Positions 1 through 9,883 of a stretch of DNA of 64,000 bases are shown here, piece by piece; position 1 is the first letter of the stretch; every line of letters begins with the position of its first letter. The position numbers and the translations under genes are program-made. The DNA comes from Tranzscheliella williamsii (taxonomy: Eukaryota; Basidiomycota; Ustilaginomycetes; Ustilaginales; Ustilaginaceae), in NCBI GenBank assembly GCA_023212725.1, contig JALBYF010000037.1, forward strand, positions 120,161-184,160, written 5' to 3'. Below the pieces are notes generated by a model. That model saw nothing but the letters and a program-made list of their open reading frames with translations, ran no database searches and was not told the origin of the DNA.

Positions 1-480
1 TGCCGCGGGAGCCGGTGATGTTTTCGCCGGCCGACTGATGCGATGGATTGGGTGTGTCAGCAGCAGTCGCGACGCGGCTGGGTGCAGCAGCGCACAACTC
101 ACCGTCATCCAGGTCGGTGTCAGCTTCTGGAGGGTAGCGTCCTCCGTGGGGGGCTCCTTGCGGATGTGGTGCAGCCACGAGTGCCACAGCGGGTCCACCT
201 GCGACGCGTTGAACTCGTTGTCCGCAGCGTAGTCCACCCACCGATGCCTCAGAGGGAGCTCATCGTGGTTCTCGTAGAACTTGTTTCCATTCCTACCAGC
301 ACAATATCAGCACACTTAAAGTCAGTACCGGTACCGGTAGACGTAGTCACAGCAACCGAGCACGAACCTGTCAGTGCCGACCAGCCGGCCGGACTTGGCA
401 TCACCGATGTAGTTGAGGTCTCTCCAGAACTTCTTGATCCCCTCCTTGCGGATGACCCCGATAGTGCGTGCGAGCGACAT
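1..480 (-). CDS. NDUFA12: NADH:ubiquinone oxidoreductase subunit NDUFA12 (B17.2), 5' part
   Basis: Accessory subunit of mitochondrial complex I (matrix arm). The gene runs off the left edge, so the C-terminus is missing. Three exons are readable on the minus strand: 480..368, 292..103 and 34..1. Introns are 367..293 (GTTCGT...TAG) and 102..35 (GTGAGT...CAG), and the frame is kept across both. Exon 1 starts MSLARTIGVIRKEG and carries the WRDLNYIGD and GRLVGTD segments; exon 2 gives NGNKFYEN, RHRWVDYA and a WHSWLHH...PPT stretch; exon 3 begins SAGENITGSRG. These are the family's conserved blocks in the right order. The first donor (GTTCGT) is slightly atypical but is the only choice that keeps the conserved reading. 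It is divergent from the XPG-like gene across 362 bp. Confidence 0.9.
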
Positions 481-842
481 GATGTGGGATGTCTGCTGTA
501 CCAGGTGAAAGAGCGAGCAGGGCAAGGTCGAAGGACGTGAGCAAGAAGCAGTAGCCGTCTTGCGGCACGAGTGCGATCAAACCTCCAGCCGCGCCGCTAA
601 CGGACGTTGGTGATTAGAAATCGAAATCGGCCGCCCGATCGCTCCGATCGTCGCGATGCGCGGGTGTTGCTCTGCTCCCACTTGACTCCCCACACGACTT
701 CCATTCACGTGATACTCGAAGACGATGCGCCTCCCAGCTCGCCACCCTTCCAGACTCTCTGGAAGGTTTACTCGTCACGCAGCGTTGGACCTTCTACGAG
801 CTGGCTCACGAAAGGAGTTGGCCTTGATGAGGCGTCAGCGAC
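481..842. promoter_or_regulatory. Divergent promoter region NDUFA12 / XPG-like nuclease
   Basis: This 362-bp stretch separates the start codons of two divergently transcribed genes and must hold both 5' regions. I see no TATA box or recognised operator. Short open frames across it show no family resemblance. Confidence 0.5.
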
Positions 843-3428
843 ATGAGGCCGACTTTCGTGGTTAAGGGAATCAAGGGAGTCTTTCCCTTGATCAAGGCGC
901 TGGCACCGCGTGCCCTTTCGCAGCCACTCACCCTCTCGAGCCTACACGGCTTCCGTCTGGCTATCGACGCAACGCTTCTTGTGCAGAGGCTGCATTTTGC
1001 TGATGACCCCCATCTCTCCCGCCATGTGATTGGTTTCTACCGCTTGATCACGTCTCTGAGGCAGCATGGCATCGTGCCCATCATGGTCTTCGACCATCCT
1101 CTTAAGAGGCTGGCGCTGAAAGATCGAGAGCAGGGGAAACGCAGGCACAAGCGCGAGCTCGATCGGATACGCAGCCGCCTCGAGCAAGAACGCAAGTCCA
1201 GGCTACAGGGTCTGGCCTACCATCTCGAGGCTTTGAACGCGCTTGACGCCTCGGAAAAGCTCCAAGTAGGCACGCTGCTACGCCGATGGTCATCCCAAGG
1301 CTACTCCGCCAATGCGCATACTTCGCCCACCGCTGAGAAAGAGAGCACCGTAGCAGACAGATTACTGGACCGGATCGCTTCCGCTGAAAACATCGAAGAG
1401 CCAGGCAGAGCAGGAGCAGGCGTCTGGCTAGACCTACTTGAGACCTGCCCGGCCGGCCCGTCGCCACCAGGACCTCTGGCCGGATCTCTCGAAGATGTGG
1501 AGGACCTCGAGACGCACAATTTGGACACACTAGCTGTGCTCGAATCGAGGTCTCGCGCCGCGCCGCTTGGTGACCAAGCTGCAGGGGTGGACATTTCGCA
1601 CCCAGGTGACCGCACAGAAGAGAAGGGCCACGTTCTCCATACCGAGCATGAGGCATGGCTGGACGAGGTCGAAGAGGATGTTCCCTCCCGTGCACATGCT
1701 ATAGCACTCCGCCTGTTCACATACCGACTGCAGCTCGAGTCCACCATGGAGCATCTCGGCGAAAACCAGTCAAAGGGTCAGATAGCGCTGGCCGAATCGG
1801 AAAGGCAGGTCTATCAGAATATTGCCAGCCAGTTGCTCGCGTCATCGCTGGGCGACGCCGCCGATGGCAAGCTCGAGGCACATCACACAGTTCCGCGGGA
1901 AACAGAGGAGTCCACAATCGACCGCGCCGTGGCCAGCTCCATAGCGAGCCCTGCAGAGGTATCCCAGGATTCTGCTACGACCGTACCTCGGGCGCCGGAG
2001 AAGACGTCGACAAGCTTGTCGTCGCTCACATCGATGAATACCACCCTCTCAAAGACGTACGATCGGGCGACTTCGCCTCTTTCGCCTACCATCTATCAAG
2101 ACTGCGCACAGCTCTCCTCCATGATGGCTGTTCCTGTCTTCTGGACAGGCGACGGTACCCGGACTGGTGGAGGACGGGTGCACGAAGCCGAGGCGTACGC
2201 CGCTTCGCTTGTACGCTCTGGCTTCGCTGACGCAGTAGCAAGCGAGGACAGTGACGTTCTTCTCTACGACACTTTTCTCCTGCGTGGCCTGATGGGCGGT
2301 GTGAAGAACACCAACTCGCTCGGCAAAGACGCGGGCCGGAAGAGGCTGGAAATGGTCAGTGGCACTCGGGTGCGGTACGGGCTCTTCCCTCGCGCAGACG
2401 TGGGGGCCCTATGCGATCGAATCGCCCGCGCCGGAAAGCCCCGCAGCGCCCTGGCCCTTACGGCGTGCGGCGGCCGCAAGGTCTCTCGCAGAGCGGCAAC
2501 GTTCAAATCGGCAAGGCAGGACCAGCCGCAGACTGATACCGGTCAAGTGGCTGATGAAGTCCCTCCCCGGCAACGGCTCTCTGACGAAGAGTACGACAAG
2601 ATGACACGATCCATGATGCTCGACTTTGCGCTGCTTTGTGGTACGGATTTCAACAAGACCATACCCGGCATTGGCCCGCGAACGGCACTGAGGCTGCTCA
2701 AAGAGCACGGTTCGATCTCTTCCATCCTGAGGAAAGAATCGAAGAAGTTCCGACCGCCCGACGGTTTGTCAGTCAAAGAGTATGAGTCCGAGCTGCGTGA
2801 TGCGCGGATGGTGTTTCTCAAGCCTCCGAAAGTGCGTGCCTCTGCACGCAGCGTTTTTACCGCTATCGGCTCGTCGCTACCTCTTCCTTCGAGTCTAGCG
2901 ACGACAGTGGCGTCGGATGCTGTGGAGAAAACATTCTTCCCGGACGCGAACTCGAGTGCCGATGAGAGTGTCAGCCCTGCCTCCGAGCCAGACGGCATAG
3001 CTGCAGGAGACTCGGACTCCATAGCATCTTGTACCGCCGACACGGCCACGGAAACAGAGCCAGAGCTGTTGCTACGCAATAATCTCGACAGTATTTCCGA
3101 GGTGAACTTTGACCGTCAAGCCGTCCTGGACTTTCTCCGATCACGAGATGTCTTCCGTCCCTCTCTCATGAAGCATGCACGTATCGACAACGAGGTGCCG
3201 CGCTCGCAAGAGTGGAGAGATCTACTCGATCTAGAGCTGGGACTGACGACTGCCTCTCAGCGCGAAGCAAGTCGACCTGGCTCGTCGGACGACGCTGCAT
3301 CGTTGAACCTCATGGGCGCAGACTTTTTTGGCGAAGCGCGGCAGGGCGATGGTAGGCCCGGCGTGGCTTGTTGGAGACCGCAACTAGAAGAACGCGTCCG
3401 AAAGGAAACGTCTCGCCACCAGGCATGA
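843..3428 (+). CDS. XPG/FEN1-superfamily structure-specific nuclease with long spacer
   Basis: Predicted metal-dependent 5' nuclease acting on branched or flap DNA, presumably nuclear; 861 aa, single exon. The XPG-N region is residues about 8-115 (KGIKGVFPLIK, D42 in LAIDATLL, D84 in MVFDHP). The XPG-I region is about 425-480 (E448 and E450 in HEAEAYAA, D469 and D471 in ASEDSD). A GTD with D602 precedes a helix-hairpin-helix (IPGIGPRTALRLL, about 607-620). All seven acidic metal-binding positions of FEN1-type nucleases therefore seem present. Some 300 low-complexity residues separate N and I, as in Rad2/XPG proteins, but the total is shorter than Rad2. Family members usually start at MGIxG. 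Here seven residues precede KGIKG, so a short upstream exon supplying the Met is possible. I cannot assign Rad2, Exo1 or Yen1 orthology. Confidence 0.8.
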   Translation: MRPTFVVKGIKGVFPLIKALAPRALSQPLTLSSLHGFRLAIDATLLVQRLHFADDPHLSRHVIGFYRLITSLRQHGIVPIMVFDHPLKRLALKDREQGKRRHKRELDRIRSRLEQERKSRLQGLAYHLEALNALDASEKLQVGTLLRRWSSQGYSANAHTSPTAEKESTVADRLLDRIASAENIEEPGRAGAGVWLDLLETCPAGPSPPGPLAGSLEDVEDLETHNLDTLAVLESRSRAAPLGDQAAGVDISHPGDRTEEKGHVLHTEHEAWLDEVEEDVPSRAHAIALRLFTYRLQLESTMEHLGENQSKGQIALAESERQVYQNIASQLLASSLGDAADGKLEAHHTVPRETEESTIDRAVASSIASPAEVSQDSATTVPRAPEKTSTSLSSLTSMNTTLSKTYDRATSPLSPTIYQDCAQLSSMMAVPVFWTGDGTRTGGGRVHEAEAYAASLVRSGFADAVASEDSDVLLYDTFLLRGLMGGVKNTNSLGKDAGRKRLEMVSGTRVRYGLFPRADVGALCDRIARAGKPRSALALTACGGRKVSRRAATFKSARQDQPQTDTGQVADEVPPRQRLSDEEYDKMTRSMMLDFALLCGTDFNKTIPGIGPRTALRLLKEHGSISSILRKESKKFRPPDGLSVKEYESELRDARMVFLKPPKVRASARSVFTAIGSSLPLPSSLATTVASDAVEKTFFPDANSSADESVSPASEPDGIAAGDSDSIASCTADTATETEPELLLRNNLDSISEVNFDRQAVLDFLRSRDVFRPSLMKHARIDNEVPRSQEWRDLLDLELGLTTASQREASRPGSSDDAASLNLMGADFFGEARQGDGRPGVACWRPQLEERVRKETSRHQA

Positions 3429-5170
3429 CGTGCTGGAGCATTCCCACTGCCGCCTACGCACCGCTGCTTGGCTTTTGCATCGCTCGAGGGATGGCGTGTC
3501 CACAGCATATACTGTATCATAGCAACACCGCAACGGATGACAGCGCACGACTGGCGCTTAGGCCACGGTTTGATCGATATGATTCAGCATAGATCTGCGC
3601 AGGTTGCGATGGAGCTGCAGACAAGGCGTGGGCGACTGCAATGTGCAGCTGTCAGATCTGCATGATAAGCGGTCGGATCGGAGCGTTCTTCACCCACCGA
3701 CTTCCAAACCAGCTTATCGATAACACATCCAGGCGCGCGTGCTAGAATGTGAACGCTATGGGATCAAACTATGCGGCGAGAATGCTCAGTTGCACGCGAT
3801 TAGGAACCTGTATTGCGCTGCGAGCAGGAGCAGCAGCTAGATCTTTGACTGTGTCTCACGAACTCGCTCGGCGAAATTCGAATGAAAACCACCACCAAAA
3901 TCTTCCTGCCGAGGGTGCAGCGATTCAGGGTCCATGACCAAGCCACAAAAGAGCACCCATCATCGTGTATCGTGCTTGATGACGCGTTGTACCAGTGACA
4001 AAGGCATGTCCTGCGCATCACTTTGGCTCGCGTTTGCGCCAGCTTCTGAGCCAGCGCTGAAGGGCTCGCTGGAGTTGATTAACGGGGCTTCAGCTGGGAG
4101 CGTTGGCTACGACGAACGTGTGATTTGGGCACGCGGTGTCATGCGAGGAGGAACGGGTGCAAATAACGGATGCACGCTGCGTGTGAGTTGCGCTGTATCT
4201 TCCATGTATCGGTCCAATGCGAATGGATCGGCATTGGATCCCAGCTGATGCAATTAAGGTTGTGCACTCCGTTCGAACGAGGCATCGCTCCCACCGCGCT
4301 CTTTTACACTCGGTGTCGAACCAGTAAGGCACAGCGTAGGCTGTCCACCGATCCCATTTCGGGCTGTGGTGGGCCCATGAGAAAGAAAAAAGGAGGTGCG
4401 GCGGCGGCGAGAGCGACTTTGGTTGGCGTGAAATGGCCGGCCTTTTGGGAAATTGTAAGCTTAGCCAAGCCAAGTGGCCGCACTGCAGCTAGTCACAGCG
4501 TGCCCGTCTTGCAGCGACATCGGTCCGAGCCATCAGCTAGTACGTACGTATGTATACACAGGCAAAGTTTGGAACCCATCAGAGGAAACTTCAAGCAATC
4601 AGCGAAGAATTTAGCCGTTCACGTACTCCAATTGGTGGAAGAATACTATTTGACCGGGTTTACGAAGGAATAAGCTCAGGTTGCTCAGTTCGGAAAGTCA
4701 CGATCAATGAATCGGCTTGGTGGAAATGAAATCGTTATACAGGACGAGGATGCATGCATGACATGCATATGCGTCCATCGCCAGGCTGGACCCGATAACG
4801 ACAGATCAAGGTCGAGTCTATGAGTCGACCGGCGTGCTGATCATCGGAGACTTTGCCAATAATCGCACATATCCAACCCTCTTCATCCGACGCCGCGCAG
4901 CATTCCTACTCGACGGCACAGTGTCACTTATCCGCATCATCCCTCTGAACCACCATTCGTCTCAATCATCCGGCGCCATTCGAAAAAAACGTGCTGACCC
5001 TCCACACACCGTCACCACGTTGGTGACTCTCAGGGGGGAGGCTGTCTATCCTTTCACTCTGGACCCGCCCAGCGTAGCTACTTTGGCACTCAACGCAGGT
5101 CAAACCCCTGTCGAAGCCTCTGCGTGCGCCGGCAACAGACAGTGTTGGGCAAGCTGACTGCAATCTTGCC
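3429..5170. other. Intergenic, no gene recognised
   Basis: 1.74 kb between the XPG-like gene and the arrestin. Open frames of up to about 167 codons occur on both strands but have skewed composition and no recognisable motif. It contains ATGCATGCATG and ACGTACGTATG short palindromic runs near 4540-4770. The stretch just before 5171 is probably the arrestin 5' leader. Confidence 0.5.
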
Positions 5171-7198
5171 ATGTTCAGCTCGATTGTACACCACCCCTGC
5201 GAGATATCGCTTCATCTCGTCTCGCAGGACATCTTCATCCACCCTCCGCCTCCGAACACTGAGATACCCGGTGACGACAAAACCCTCAGGGGGCTGGTCG
5301 AAATCAAATGCCCAAGCGAGAGGCACATCCAAGGCGTAAAAGTGGTTCTACAAGGCGTTCAGACGCTCGCCATTCCTGAAGGTGCCTCGGGCTCGCTCTC
5401 TTCGATACGATGGGAAGAGAAGATTCTGATGGAGAAGACGGTCGAAATCATGAACGACGGAACCGCCACTGGCGTCAACAGCCGGCCATCGCGTTCAAAG
5501 GGAAAGGAGAAGGAAAAGGAGAAGCAATCCGCGTGCGCCATTTCCGATGGCCTACACCTCGACAAGGGCATCCACGGCTTCGAGTTTGCCTTTATCATCC
5601 CTGCTTCGACCCCTCCTTTCGAGCGCAGCAAGCATGGCCGTGTCCGCTACATCCTTACAGCTACAGCCTTGGGCGCTGGACGTGCGCGCAACAACATTTC
5701 GACCTGGAAAGAGATCTTCATTATGCTGCACGTCAACGCAGATGGGGGACCTACCCCTCTCGACATTCAATATCATGACGTTCACGAGGCGCTTGGACCG
5801 CTTTCCGTCTCTCTGACTTCGGCATCGCTAACCGTGGGCGGAACCGCAAATCTGTCCATCTACCATCCCGATCCTCCCCCCGGTCTCAACGTCCACGTTG
5901 CCCGCGTCTTTCTTGAGCAGACATTCGAGCTGTACAGCGAGGTTCGAAAGGGCTGGCTCAAGCTTCCAACCGAAAAACTGAGATTATGGGAGAAAGGCTA
6001 CATGCCATACAAAACCAAGCAGCATGCAGATTCGGTCGGTCCTGAGGACACAATCTGGATAGCTGATGCGGAAAACGGCGGACCTGGTCGGCCCGGACGA
6101 GGTGCAGGGCCGGGCCCAGCCAACATTTCGCCTTTTGGTCTACCGCTGAATGGCTCCATGTCGGCGCCCGTCACTCCAATGGAGCCTTCCACGCCAATGA
6201 TGATGGAAAACGGCTACAAGATCAAATCCGTGGTGAGATTGCCGGATGACAATGTTCTCAGACCTAGTACCGTCAGGGGCTCTCGCGCCGAGATTCGTGT
6301 TAGTCACGAAATGGGTGCCGAAATCTTCTTCTCTCGCAAGGACGTACTCGATACGCGGGAAGGCAGCGAAAGCTTTGGTAACCCAAAAGTGCAAGTCTTT
6401 TCCATGAGACGTGCTACAACGATCCCTTCCTGTTGCTGTACATTCGACACGATCCATCTACCGCCATACTCTCTCGAATCACCCTCCAATTCCAGGCCAT
6501 CATCACCCACCCCTCCATCTACAGCGAGGAACTCCCATGCCGAACTAGAGCACTGGAAGCGCACCACCACTCTGAACCATACATTGCCCGGCTCCAGCTC
6601 GCGAGGCAGCTCTACCTTTGGATCCGCTTTTGGCACGGCCTTCAATTCCGCGGCTAATTCTCGAGCCGGCTCACGCGAAAGCTCGCCTACTCGTCATGGT
6701 TTTGGCTCGCATTTTGGTGGATCTGGTAAGAAAAGCCGCAATTCGAGTCCGACTCGCAACAGAGGTCGAACTGGCAACGGACTGAGCAGCATCGGTCTGC
6801 ACGCCTTGACGCCTGCTTCTGCCGGACATATCGATCAAAATGGTAGTCATCGTCAACATAGCTATGCAACGCCTCGATCTCTGCCGGACAATGTGCCCTG
6901 GGCAGTCAGCTATTTGCCGGATCGAACCGGCACTTCCCACGACACTTGCAACTGCGGCCGGACCACTGAAGAGCTTACCGAGGCGGAGCACAGACTGCTC
7001 GAGGGTGTTCCCACCGCTCCTGGAGCATGGGTGGAAAACACAGATGCCAGTGTGCCACCCCCACCATGGGCACCCCCGTCACGCGCGAACAGCCCCGTGT
7101 CGGGTTGGCACTACGGCCCTGGCTCCACTCGCGAAGGTTTCCGGCCTCGGGGCAAGCTTGGCGAGGTGGACACGCCAATAGGAAGCCCGCCAGCGTAA
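5171..7198 (+). CDS. Alpha-arrestin (ART/Rod1-like trafficking adaptor)
   Basis: Alpha-arrestins recruit the HECT ubiquitin ligase Rsp5 to plasma-membrane transporters for endocytosis. The protein is 675 aa in a single exon; the start at 5171 has a good context (GCCATG). The arrestin N-fold (about 5-185) begins with CEISLHLVSQDIFIHPP and includes LRGLVEIKCPSERHIQGVKV. The C-fold (about 195-435) covers PLSVSLTSASLTVGGTA to CTFDTIHLPPYSLE. The LPPY at about residue 431 fits the [L/P]PxY motif bound by Rsp5 WW domains. The tail from about 440 is Ser/Pro/Arg-rich and disordered, typical of phospho-regulated arrestins. Fold and family are clear; the transporter partner and exact orthologue are not. 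Confidence 0.88.
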   Translation: MFSSIVHHPCEISLHLVSQDIFIHPPPPNTEIPGDDKTLRGLVEIKCPSERHIQGVKVVLQGVQTLAIPEGASGSLSSIRWEEKILMEKTVEIMNDGTATGVNSRPSRSKGKEKEKEKQSACAISDGLHLDKGIHGFEFAFIIPASTPPFERSKHGRVRYILTATALGAGRARNNISTWKEIFIMLHVNADGGPTPLDIQYHDVHEALGPLSVSLTSASLTVGGTANLSIYHPDPPPGLNVHVARVFLEQTFELYSEVRKGWLKLPTEKLRLWEKGYMPYKTKQHADSVGPEDTIWIADAENGGPGRPGRGAGPGPANISPFGLPLNGSMSAPVTPMEPSTPMMMENGYKIKSVVRLPDDNVLRPSTVRGSRAEIRVSHEMGAEIFFSRKDVLDTREGSESFGNPKVQVFSMRRATTIPSCCCTFDTIHLPPYSLESPSNSRPSSPTPPSTARNSHAELEHWKRTTTLNHTLPGSSSRGSSTFGSAFGTAFNSAANSRAGSRESSPTRHGFGSHFGGSGKKSRNSSPTRNRGRTGNGLSSIGLHALTPASAGHIDQNGSHRQHSYATPRSLPDNVPWAVSYLPDRTGTSHDTCNCGRTTEELTEAEHRLLEGVPTAPGAWVENTDASVPPPPWAPPSRANSPVSGWHYGPGSTREGFRPRGKLGEVDTPIGSPPA

Positions 7199-7404
7199 TG
7201 CCGAAACCTGTCGCCAGCTCGCCAAATGCCTTGCATGTTCACTCGCTCTTGCTCCCATCAACCCGCGCACTCAGACTCTATCTATACACCGCTCTCCATC
7301 TAGCATCTCAATCAAGCGAGTGTCATGACCTATCTCGCATCGCAACAGTCGTAAACAACTTGTAATTTTATCACGCAAGGGTTTGAAAACCAAGGTATTT
7401 ACTC

Positions 7405-7938
7405 TCACTCAGATTCATCCTCGTCGTCTGTTTCCCTCGTTGTGTCGCTCGGACACTGCTGGGGCCTTGTCGATGCCTGGGTGGTGATTGCCTCTGTCGA
7501 CTGTTTCTCGCTCGTTTCGTGGAGAGATCCTTTCTTGCGAGACCTGCTGAAAAAAGTCATCAACAAAAGCAGTAAAGTTTGAAAAAGAGTAGCAAAGATG
7601 TTGGAAAAGATCACCGAAAAAAAGAATCAGTATCCGTTGCGCTGAGCATGCTGGTGCTCGCCGCGAGCATAACTTTACCCTCTGGTCGCCAGCCTAGCTG
7701 CGCCGATCACGCCGGGAATACGAGAGCTATGTTCTTCAGCCGCCAAGCCCCGCGAGCCGGCCTTCATTGTTTGATGGGTAAGCCTACCGAACGAGCTGCA
7801 GACACGACCGGGAAGGACTGACGGCGCGCCTTGGGTTTGCAGCTCGGCGGGATTCTCCCTGCGCATGAACGGTTCTGCAACGACCGGAGCGCTCACATCT
7901 GCGCGGACTGGAGCATACCTTGCGCTTTTACGGACCAT
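7405..7938 (-). CDS. Possible small two-exon gene, unknown product
   Basis: Speculative. On the minus strand an ATG at 7938 (TTCATGG) opens a frame to 7679, where GTAAAG is a plausible donor. A pyrimidine-rich run ending TTTTTTCAG at 7547 is a strong-looking acceptor, and joining 7938..7679 to 7546..7405 keeps the frame for 133 codons. The predicted protein is basic at the N-terminus (MVRKSAR) and ends in a hydrophilic acidic tail (ETDDEDESE). I recognise no family. It lies between convergent arrestin and downstream of uS14m; the interval could equally be 3' UTR. Confidence 0.25.
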
Positions 7939-8174
7939 GAAGCCAGCTTTGTGTCTTCGTGCGAGAGGTACTGTTCACCCGTGCTTCTCTCCAGGGAGCG
8001 CAGTCCCTGTCATCCTGTTGCACCAAGTCTACACTGCCAACCTATGAAGACGATGTCCTGCGCGCATGGAAGGATGGATAATAGCGTAGCATGTGTGGTG
8101 GGCTAGTGTACAGAATGGTCAAAAAGCAGGAGCAGATTCGTCGGATAGTACCAGGGAACAAGTAGGTTCGGCGG

Positions 8175-8579
8175 TCACCAAGATGCCTTCTTGACTCCCG
8201 GAAGGTCTCCCGCCAGACTCTTGAGCCGGAACTGGTACTGATAGAGGACAGAAGCAGCGGAAACGTCGTGAGCACGTGTGGAAAGCGGCACAGGCGAGCA
8301 CGGGCACGGCCACGCGGCAGAGGGACTTACCCGGCAGAGACCGAACTCGGAGATGACGCCACGGCCGCGGCCGGTCTCGACACATCGGTTTGCGACAGCG
8401 ACGGGTCGGCTCTTGGCGGGGAACTGGTTGAGCTGGAGCTGTGCCTGCAGACGCACTTTCATCGGGAGCAGCGTGTTGCGTGCAATGTACTGGTACGCGC
8501 CGCGCATCAGCTCGTTGTCCGCCACCGACTGTCGCTTCGCCATGTCGCGGAGGACTCGTGCATTCGGCCGGACGGGCAT
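8175..8579 (-). CDS. MRP2: Mitochondrial small-subunit ribosomal protein uS14m
   Basis: uS14 family protein of the mitochondrial small ribosomal subunit. Two exons: 8579..8331 and 8237..8175, with intron 8330..8238 (GTAAGT...CAG, 93 nt) and phase 0. The joined protein is 103 aa, close to the family length. Diagnostic segments are LPMKVRLQAQLQLNQFP, the RPVAVANRCVETGRGRG block with the conserved NRC/TGRGRG signature, EFGLCR at the exon end and FRLKSLAGDLPGVKKASW at the C-terminus. The start MPVRPNARVLRD is chosen because homology begins there; the frame is open further upstream with no family resemblance. It is divergent from the Gemin2-like gene, 284 bp apart. Yeast Mrp2 is the named homologue; the symbol is by homology. 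Confidence 0.9.
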   Translation of the reverse strand: MPVRPNARVLRDMAKRQSVADNELMRGAYQYIARNTLLPMKVRLQAQLQLNQFPAKSRPVAVANRCVETGRGRGVISEFGLCRVSPSAAWPCPCSPVPLSTRAHDVSAASVLYQYQFRLKSLAGDLPGVKKASW

Positions 8580-8863
8580 GCTGCGCGTAGTGCTGGATTC
8601 CTGGTGCTGCGGGTAGCGTTGTTGGACAGTGATGGCTTTCCAGACTTCGACGCAGATGATGGTAGCCCACTGCTCCAAATCTTCCGTGCTTTCATCCGGG
8701 TCTCGGAACCGAGGCAGGCCTGGTAATGGCTTGGAGTGCCTCTGTTAAAGTGCAGCTCTTTGCAGCCTCCACCCACTTTTCTGTTATGGATTTATGCACG
8801 GCATCCTAGGCTTCCTTTACCGTGGTCGAGCGCAGTCACACGTCCACGCCGGCGGTGCCAACG

Positions 8864-9883
8864 ATGTCAGGCCCACAGTCGAAGCGGCGCAAATATGGAG
8901 AGAACTCTCGCAAGCCGGACCAAGCCTTTGGCCAGCAGTCTTTACCCGTCGCGGACCTGCCAGCCGATTTCGAAGGCGAGCCCTTAGACGGAGAACAGTA
9001 TCTCGCGGTGGTACGGAGACAGGCAGCTGCGGGTCCCAGCTTTTTTTCTGCAGCCGTCAATCCCTATGCTTTGGATTCGGTCGCCTCGTCTCCAGCTGAA
9101 GGGGACGTGGCTCACGACCAGTTGTTGATGCCTACAGACGAGTGGAAAGATGCCTTCCTGGAGAAGTATCGGAACGTGAGGGAGGCGCTCAGTAACAATC
9201 CGATGGAGCACGTGCAGCTGCCGGCGGGCGACCTTCCCAGGACTTCGAACGCGGTGGGCTGGTACGCTTGGATGCATGGCAAAGCGCCGCCCGACGACGG
9301 AGAGCCGGGCCGCAGGACGCACAAGTCGACCGACGCGCCATGGAGGCTGAAAGAGCCGTCCGGTGCGCAACTGCTGCGCCTCACAACGGAACAAATATTG
9401 GGGATTTTGGAGGCCTTTCCCTACTGGCTGGCGCATCGGTTGCCTATTCCGTCCGAGCTTGTCGAGGAGGATGCACCCACAGGGACGCGGGGGTTTCCTG
9501 GCGGCAACCCGGTGATGCAGCCGTTCCATGCACGGTGGCTCTTTGCGCTGTTACTGCGCCTGGATGGCCGCCTGCTGAGCGAGGAGATCAGCACACTCCG
9601 AACGCTGGCCCGAGCCTGCATTGCGGCGGTGTCGCTGGCCCGCATCCGGCGCAAGGCCCTGCGCAGCCGAAAGGCCGCCTCCGAGGCTCCTCACACCGAC
9701 CAGGCCCACAGCGCAAGCCCCGCCGATAAAGGGACGACAACCACCGCCTTACAAGCCGAAACGGACCACGAGACGGTGCGAGACGAGGCAGGCGCCTGGA
9801 TCGTGGTCACCATCGTCGCCGGCATCTGGGGTCAATCGGACCTCTGGGCCGACGCCGCCATTGACATGAAACGAGTCTCGTAG
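8864..9883 (+). CDS. Gemin2/SIP1-like SMN-complex protein
   Basis: Gemin2 (SIP1; Brr1 in yeast) binds Sm proteins during spliceosomal snRNP assembly. The protein is 339 aa, single exon. The first in-frame ATG is at 8864 (MSGPQSKRRK). The signature lies near residues 28-60: EGEPLDGEQYLAVVRRQA, the (F/D)GExYLxxVRxEA block of the family. Later segments fit the helical domain: WKDAFLEKYRNVREAL, a QILGILEAFPYWL helix, an RWLFALLLRLDGRLLSEEISTLRTLARAC stretch in pieces, and a C-terminal WIVVTIVAGIWGQSDLW. An Ala/Thr-rich insert sits before the last helix. Shares a short divergent promoter with uS14m. Confidence 0.85.
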   Translation: MSGPQSKRRKYGENSRKPDQAFGQQSLPVADLPADFEGEPLDGEQYLAVVRRQAAAGPSFFSAAVNPYALDSVASSPAEGDVAHDQLLMPTDEWKDAFLEKYRNVREALSNNPMEHVQLPAGDLPRTSNAVGWYAWMHGKAPPDDGEPGRRTHKSTDAPWRLKEPSGAQLLRLTTEQILGILEAFPYWLAHRLPIPSELVEEDAPTGTRGFPGGNPVMQPFHARWLFALLLRLDGRLLSEEISTLRTLARACIAAVSLARIRRKALRSRKAASEAPHTDQAHSASPADKGTTTTALQAETDHETVRDEAGAWIVVTIVAGIWGQSDLWADAAIDMKRVS

